From contig NZ_JANFAU010000011.1 of NCBI RefSeq assembly GCF_026130605.1, positions 1-64,000 on the forward strand: a stretch of DNA of 64,000 nucleotides. The letters run 5' to 3'. Positions 59,643 to 64,000 of this stretch are shown piece by piece. Within the stretch, counting starts at the first letter, position 1, and each line of letters opens with the position of its first letter. The notes beneath the pieces were generated by a model. The model worked only from the letters and a program-made list of their open reading frames with translations, was not told the origin of the DNA and searched no databases. The translations under genes were made by a program, and so were the position numbers. Origin of the DNA: Sphingomonas lycopersici. GTDB taxonomy: Bacteria; Pseudomonadota; Alphaproteobacteria; Sphingomonadales; Sphingomonadaceae.

Positions 59643-60641
59643 ATGCATTTCTTCTCGGATAATGTCGCGCCGGTGCATCCGGCGGTGTTCGCCGCGATGC
59701 AGGCCGCCGATGCGGTCGACGTCGGCTATGACGGCGATCGACTGAGCCGCGCGCTCGACGCGCGTTTCTCCGCCCTGTTCGGGCGCGAGGCGGCGGTGCT
59801 GTGGATGCCGACCGGCACCGCGGCCAATGCGATCGCGCTCGCCGCGCTCTGCCCGCCCTATGGCGGGGTGATCTGCCACAGCGAGGCGCATATCCAGAAC
59901 GACGAATGCGGCGCGCCCGAATTCTACACCCACGGCGCCAAGCTGCTGATCGCCGGCGGCGAGGACGCGCGGATGACCCCGGAGACGGTGCGCGCGCTGG
60001 CCGATGCGATCGTCGACGACGTCCACCGCGTCCAGCCGCGCGCCCTATCGCTGACCAATGCGACCGAGCTCGGCACGGTCTATTCGCCCGACGATGTGGC
60101 GGCGCTCGCCTCGCTCGCGCGGCAACGCGGCTGGCGGGTGCATATGGACGGCGCGCGCGTCGCCAATGCGATCGTCCATCTCGGCTGCACCCCGGCGGAG
60201 CTGACCGAAGGGGTCGACGTATTGAGCTTCGGCTTCGTCAAGAACGGCGGGCTTTCGACCGAGGCGCTGGTGTTCTTCGATCCGAAGCTCGCCGATGATG
60301 CACGGCGCCGCCGCAAGCGCGGCGGGCATCTGCTGTCCAAAGGCCGCTATGCCGCGGCGCAGATCCACGCGATGCTCGACGACGATCTGTGGCTCGCCAA
60401 TGCACGCGCGGCGAATGGCGCGGCGGCGCGGCTCGCGGCGGCGGCGCGCGCGCGGCTGATCCACCCGGTCGAGGCCAATGAATTGTTCCTGCGCATGACC
60501 CCGGCCGAGGCGGCGTCGCTGCGCGCGCTTGGCTTCGGCTTCTACGACTGGAGCGACGGGGTGATCCGGCTCGTCACGCATTGGGCCAGCCCGGCGGCGG
60601 AGGTCGACGCGCTGGCACAGGCGATCGCGGCGTTGCCCTGA
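59643..60641 (+). CDS. ltaE: Low-specificity threonine aldolase (beta-eliminating lyase family)
   Basis: The 332-aa PLP enzyme splits threonine to glycine and acetaldehyde. It has SDNVAPVHPAVFAAM at the start, VDVGYDGDRLSRALD, PTGTAANAIALAALC, and the PLP Lys in FGFVKNGGLSTEALVF. DGARVANAIVHLG is also a family block. The start follows the repeat element by about 50 bases. GYGDD is replaced by GYDGD, a minor variant of the family. Confidence 0.9.
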   Translation: MHFFSDNVAPVHPAVFAAMQAADAVDVGYDGDRLSRALDARFSALFGREAAVLWMPTGTAANAIALAALCPPYGGVICHSEAHIQNDECGAPEFYTHGAKLLIAGGEDARMTPETVRALADAIVDDVHRVQPRALSLTNATELGTVYSPDDVAALASLARQRGWRVHMDGARVANAIVHLGCTPAELTEGVDVLSFGFVKNGGLSTEALVFFDPKLADDARRRRKRGGHLLSKGRYAAAQIHAMLDDDLWLANARAANGAAARLAAAARARLIHPVEANELFLRMTPAEAASLRALGFGFYDWSDGVIRLVTHWASPAAEVDALAQAIAALP

Positions 60642-60667
60642 TCGGATTTGCCGCTTAGGGCACGCGC

Positions 60668-61696
60668 ATGACGACGAACTCCATCGGCGCGGAGCGCCTC
60701 CAGCGCCGTATGGCGCGCGGCGCCGCCTTTCTCGGCTCCGAGGTCGCGATCCTTGGCGGCGCGATGTCCTGGGTGTCCGAACGCCATCTGGTCGCGGCGA
60801 TTTCCAATGCCGGCGGCTTCGGGGTGATCGCGTGCGGCGCGATGACCCCCGAATTGCTCGACGCGGAGATTGCGGGAACCAAGGCGCTGACCGACCGCCC
60901 GTTCGGGGTCAATCTCATCACGATGCACCCCGATCTCACCGCGCTGATCGAGGTCTGCGCGCGGCATCAGGTCGGGCATGTCGTGCTCGCCGGCGGGTTG
61001 CCGCCCAAGGGCAGCCTCGAGGCGATCAAGGCATCGGGCGCCAAATGCATCTGCTTCGCGCCGACGCTCGCGCTGGCGAAGAAACTGATCCGCTCGGGGG
61101 TCGATGCGCTGGTGATCGAGGGGATGGAGGCGGGCGGCCACATCGGCCCGGTCTCGACCAGCGTGCTCGCGCAGGAAATCCTGCCCGAGATCGCGCATGA
61201 CGTGCCGGTGTTCATCGCCGGCGGGATCGGGCGCGGGCAGGCGATCGCGGGCTATCTCGATATGGGTGCCGCCGGGGTCCAGCTCGGCACGCGTTTCGTC
61301 TGCGCGACCGAGAGCATCGCCCACCCCAGGTTCAAACAGGCGTTCATCCGCGCCTCGGCGCGCGACGCGATCGCCTCGGTGCAGATCGACCCGCGGCTGC
61401 CGGTGATCCCGGTGCGCGCGCTCAAGAATGCCGGCGGCGAGCTGTTCACCCAGAAGCAGCGCGAAGTGGCGCAGGCGCTCGACGAGGGGCGCGTCGCGAT
61501 GGCCGAGGCGCAGCTCCAGATCGAACATTATTGGGCGGGCGCGCTGCGCCGCGCGGTGATCGACGGCGATGTCGAACATGGCAGCGTGATGGCCGGCCAG
61601 TCGGTCGGGATGGTGAGCAAGGAAGAACCGGTCACCGACATCATCGCCACTTTGATGGCCGAAGCGGCGCAGGCGCTGGAGAAGCGCGCGGCGTAA
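60668..61696 (+). CDS. Nitronate monooxygenase family flavoprotein
   Basis: The 342-aa TIM-barrel FMN protein has GGAMSWVSERHLVAAISNAGGFGVI, PFGVNLITMHPDL, VIEGMEAGGHIGPVSTSVLAQEILPEI and FIAGGIGRGQAIAGYLDMGAAGVQLGTRFV, matching class II nitronate monooxygenase/enoyl-ACP reductase-like (FabK-type) enzymes. The GGHIG phosphate-binding loop and GTRF motif are clear. The true role may be detoxifying nitronates or acting on acyl thioesters. It stands 26 bases after ltaE on the same strand. Confidence 0.87.
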   Translation: MTTNSIGAERLQRRMARGAAFLGSEVAILGGAMSWVSERHLVAAISNAGGFGVIACGAMTPELLDAEIAGTKALTDRPFGVNLITMHPDLTALIEVCARHQVGHVVLAGGLPPKGSLEAIKASGAKCICFAPTLALAKKLIRSGVDALVIEGMEAGGHIGPVSTSVLAQEILPEIAHDVPVFIAGGIGRGQAIAGYLDMGAAGVQLGTRFVCATESIAHPRFKQAFIRASARDAIASVQIDPRLPVIPVRALKNAGGELFTQKQREVAQALDEGRVAMAEAQLQIEHYWAGALRRAVIDGDVEHGSVMAGQSVGMVSKEEPVTDIIATLMAEAAQALEKRAA

Positions 61697-61708
61697 ACGC
61701 CCCACACG

Positions 61709-61738
61709 CGTCATGCCGGGCTCGACCCCGGCATGACG
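61709..61738. terminator. 'cgtcatgcc' hairpin after the nitronate monooxygenase gene
   Basis: CGTCATGCCGGGC and GCATGACG arms close a short stem 13 bases after the stop. A member of the family seen at 4497 and 56495; probably works as a transcript end. Confidence 0.55.
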
Positions 61739-61840
61739 ACAAAGGGCGGCGAGCCGGCGCCACTCGCTTCATCGTATCGATAACTTTTTGTTAACCAATT
61801 TGCGGCGGAATCCCCTTCACGAAAAAGGGGAGAAAGCGCC

Positions 61841-62593
61841 ATGAAACGGGCCGCCATATCCATCACGACCGCCGCTTTGGCGGTGACGCTCGCCGGCTGT
61901 GCCGGGAAATCGAAGCATGTCGCGACGACCCAGCCGGTGCCGCCTGTCGCCACCGCATCGGCCGCGCCGATGCCGGCCGGCGCACGGCCGGGGATGAAGA
62001 TCCCGACCCGGCTGTCGGACGGCAGCTACCTCACCCCCAACCGTAATCTCAGCGCCGCCGCCTCGGTATGGCATCTCCGCGCCGCGCTCAATGTCGCGGC
62101 GCTCGCCTGCCGCGGCCCGGCGCAGGCGGGGATCGTCTCGCGTTACAATAACCTGCTGACCCAGCAGAAATCGTCGTTCGCCGGGGCGCAGACCGCGCTC
62201 GCCGCCGAATATCGTGCCGCGGGCGGGAATTGGGAAACGCGCGAGGACGATGCGATGACCCGGCTCTACAATTATTTCTCGCAGGATTTCGCGCGCGAGG
62301 CGTTCTGCGCGCGCGCGGCGCAGGTCCTCGAACATAACGAGGGCATGGCCCCCGCTGCCTTCACCGCGGGCGCGGGCGAGCAGCTTGCGGCACTCGACCG
62401 CCCGTTCGTCGAATTCTTCCGCGCCTATGACGCGTGGCGTAGCGGCGAAGCGGCCCGCCCGGTGATCGCGGTCGCCAGCCGGACGGCGACGATCGCCCCC
62501 GTCCCGGTGCCGGTCGCCCCGCGCCGCGCCGAACCGCCGCACCTCAAGGTCAATATGCTCGCGCTGCAGGACCGGATCGTCACCGGGGGCTGA
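61841..62593 (+). CDS. Lipoprotein of unknown function
   Basis: The 250-aa precursor has a lipobox (LAVTLAGC, Cys20), then a Pro/Ala/Thr linker, and a helical C-terminal domain with SAAASVWHLRAALNVAALAC, GIVSRYNNLLTQQKSSF and NYFSQDFAREAFC. The pair of distant Cys may form a disulfide. No family was recognised. It precedes the ybgC-tolQ-tolR genes by 75 bases on the same strand; a link to the cell envelope is possible. The upstream region is AT-rich (ATAACTTTTTGTTAACC) and probably carries its promoter. Confidence 0.75.
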   Translation: MKRAAISITTAALAVTLAGCAGKSKHVATTQPVPPVATASAAPMPAGARPGMKIPTRLSDGSYLTPNRNLSAAASVWHLRAALNVAALACRGPAQAGIVSRYNNLLTQQKSSFAGAQTALAAEYRAAGGNWETREDDAMTRLYNYFSQDFAREAFCARAAQVLEHNEGMAPAAFTAGAGEQLAALDRPFVEFFRAYDAWRSGEAARPVIAVASRTATIAPVPVPVAPRRAEPPHLKVNMLALQDRIVTGG

Positions 62594-62668
62594 TCGAAGG
62601 GTCGAACGCAAAATCGAAGCGCAAGCAGGGGTTACGAAAGCCGCTAGGTTCGGTTAACGGTCACCGGC

Positions 62669-63136
62669 ATGACGACCGGCAGGATCGATCAGCCCGTCGA
62701 AGGGCGTTTCGACGGGAAGACGCACCGCTTCCCGCTCCGTATCTATTTCGAGGACACCGATCTTTCCGGTGTGGTCTATCACGCCAATTATCTGCGCTTC
62801 ATGGAGCGCGCGCGATCGGACATGCTGCGGCTCGCCGGGGTCGACCAGCGCGCCGCGCATGAGGCGGGCGAAGGCGCCTATGCCGTCGCCAGCCTCGCGA
62901 TCCGCTATGCTGCCCCCGCGCGGCTCGACGACGCGCTCGTCGTCGAAACAAAAGTGACCGAGGTGCGCGCCGCATCGGTATCCATTCATCAGAGAGTCAT
63001 GCGCGGGGCTATTTTGCTCGCCGAGGCCGATGTCGTCGCCGCGCTCGTCGCGCCGTCGGGGCGGCCGCGGCGGCAGCCCCGTGCGTGGATCGAACGTTTC
63101 AACTCTCTCCTGGCCAGGAAGGACCAGACGCCTTGA
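62669..63136 (+). CDS. ybgC: Tol-Pal associated acyl-CoA thioesterase YbgC
   Basis: The 155-aa hot-dog thioesterase has FPLRIYFEDTDLSGVVYHANYLRFMERARSDML, where YEDTD-x-GVVYHANY is the YbgC signature with the catalytic Asp. YbgC works on short- and medium-chain acyl-CoAs and is linked to the Tol complex. Its TGA overlaps the tolQ TTG (TTGA, 63133-63136). Confidence 0.94.
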   Translation: MTTGRIDQPVEGRFDGKTHRFPLRIYFEDTDLSGVVYHANYLRFMERARSDMLRLAGVDQRAAHEAGEGAYAVASLAIRYAAPARLDDALVVETKVTEVRAASVSIHQRVMRGAILLAEADVVAALVAPSGRPRRQPRAWIERFNSLLARKDQTP

Positions 63137-63825
63137 ACCTGTTCTTCAATTCCGACGCCGCCACGCTCTCCCCGGTCGCGCTGTTCATCCAGGCGGACCC
63201 GGTGGTGAAGGCGGTGATGCTCGGGCTGCTCCTGGCGAGCATCTGGACCTGGGCGATCATCTTCATGTTCTGGCGGCGAATCGGCCGCACGCGGCGCGAG
63301 AGCGAGGCGTTCGAGCGCGATTTCTGGAAGGCGGACGATATCGACGCTTTCTACAAGGCGCGTGCCGATCAGGATATGCCCGCCGCGCGCGTGTTCGCCG
63401 CCGGTGTCGCCGAATGGCGTCGTTCGACGCAGGGCGCCGCGATCGACCGCGCGGGGACGCGCGAGCGGCTCGCGACCAGCATGGGCGCCGCGGTCGCCAA
63501 TGAGATCGACAATCTCTCCGACCGGCTCAACGTGCTCGCCACGGTCGGCTCGGTCGCGCCGTTCGTCGGGCTGTTCGGCACCGTCTGGGGGATCATGCGC
63601 AGCTTCACCTCGATCGCCAGCCAGCAGAACACCAGCCTCGCGGTGGTCGCGCCGGGGATCGCCGAGGCGCTGTTCGCCACCGCGATCGGGCTGTTCGCGG
63701 CGATCCCGGCGGTGATCGCCTACAATCGCTTCAGCCACGGCATCAACCGCATCGAGGCGCGGCTCAACCGTTTCGCCGACGGCTTCCACGCCACGCTGAG
63801 CCGCCAGCTCGATCGCGAGCGCTGA
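63133..63825 (+). CDS. tolQ: Tol-Pal system inner-membrane protein TolQ
   Basis: The 230-aa protein has three membrane segments: residues ~20-45 (VMLGLLLASIWTWAIIFMFW), ~135-160 (VLATVGSVAPFVGLFGTVWGIM) and ~165-195 (IAEALFATAIGLFAAIPAVIAYNRF). It is the MotA/ExbB-type proton channel subunit. TTG 63133 is chosen because it overlaps the ybgC stop and AGGAAGGA precedes it at about 10 bases. GTG 63085 is an unlikely longer start. Confidence 0.94.
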   Translation: MNLFFNSDAATLSPVALFIQADPVVKAVMLGLLLASIWTWAIIFMFWRRIGRTRRESEAFERDFWKADDIDAFYKARADQDMPAARVFAAGVAEWRRSTQGAAIDRAGTRERLATSMGAAVANEIDNLSDRLNVLATVGSVAPFVGLFGTVWGIMRSFTSIASQQNTSLAVVAPGIAEALFATAIGLFAAIPAVIAYNRFSHGINRIEARLNRFADGFHATLSRQLDRER

Positions 63826-63829
63826 GGCG

Positions 63830-64000
63830 ATGGCGGTCCATCTCCCCTCGCAGAAGAGCAGCAGCCGCCGCGCACCGATGGCGGACATCAACGTCACCCC
63901 GCTGGTCGACGTGATGCTGGTGCTCTTGATCATCTTCATGGTCACCGCGCCGCTGCTCACCGCGGGCGTGCCGGTCAACCTGCCCGACAGCCGCGCGCGG
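63830..64000 (+). CDS. tolR: Tol-Pal system protein TolR (cut by window end)
   Basis: The 57 codons in view read MAVHLPSQKSSSRRAPMADI, then NVTPLVDVMLVLLIIFMVTA. The Asp in PLVDVMLVLLI is the proton-channel residue of the ExbD/TolR helix. It starts 4 bases after the tolQ stop. The periplasmic part continues past the window. Confidence 0.93.
   Translation, partial: MAVHLPSQKSSSRRAPMADINVTPLVDVMLVLLIIFMVTAPLLTAGVPVNLPDSRAR

Overview
The window is a high-GC chromosome segment that reads as a sphingomonad (order Sphingomonadales, Alphaproteobacteria). This is inferred from gene content and style: a TonB-dependent receptor, a phasin, an hrcA-grpE pair, a ybgC-tolQ-tolR start, single-copy housekeeping genes (murA, dnaN, rlmN, ppc, clpS), and several families of short dispersed palindromes between genes. 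Genes are tightly packed, on both strands, and many are linked by ATGA, GTGA or TTGA stop/start overlaps.

Layout. 0-7.4 kb: 3' end of an IS5-type transposase, a phasin with a Pro/Ala/Lys-rich N-terminus, clpS, murA, then on the minus strand a threonine synthase-like enzyme, grpE, hrcA and alanine dehydrogenase. 7.6-12.8 kb: a soluble NAD-dependent molybdenum formate dehydrogenase operon, fdsG-fdsB-fdsA-fdsD, without fdsC. 12.9-24.7 kb: PEP carboxylase; a coupled oligopeptidase B / DedA / thioesterase operon; a DUF808 membrane protein; aminopeptidase P; a 45-codon gene; tRNA-Thr(GGT); an acyl-CoA synthetase overlapping a MocA-like cytidylyltransferase. 24.9-28 kb: a TonB-dependent receptor. 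28.1-32.5 kb: a minus-strand metal-resistance operon whose regulatory front end matches CnrY-CnrX-CnrH in order, size and sensor ligand spacing, followed by copA and copB; a copD remnant lies just beyond it.

33-42 kb: rlmN, an IalB-like secreted protein, a histidine phosphatase, an outer-membrane beta-barrel protein, dnaN, then an acyl-CoA catabolic cluster (enoyl-CoA hydratase, SDR, and two adjacent acyl-CoA dehydrogenases likely to form a heteromer). 41.8-42.1 kb holds two tiny membrane-protein genes behind a good sigma-54 promoter. 42.2-48.4 kb: a diguanylate cyclase, a secreted peroxiredoxin, a histidinol-phosphatase, a LacI regulator and a complete yfiR-yfiN-yfiB operon. 48.5-51.4 kb: fumarylacetoacetate hydrolase-family enzyme, kynureninase and an SBF-type transporter. 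51.6-55.7 kb: a divergent IclR regulator with acyl-CoA dehydrogenase, class III CoA-transferase and MaoC/FAS1-like dehydratase. 55.8-64 kb: DUF4126 membrane protein, secreted M14 metallopeptidase, threonine aldolase, nitronate monooxygenase, an unknown lipoprotein, and ybgC-tolQ-tolR (tolR cut by the window end).

The strongest leads are the CnrYXH-type control of copAB, the sigma-54-driven micro-protein pair, the complete YfiBNR system, the orphan TGC-rich motif plus terminator at 18.8 kb, the dual-start phasin, and eight copies of one ~80-bp dispersed palindrome. Most other content is ordinary core metabolism. Family calls rest on reading translated motifs by eye; no database search was run.
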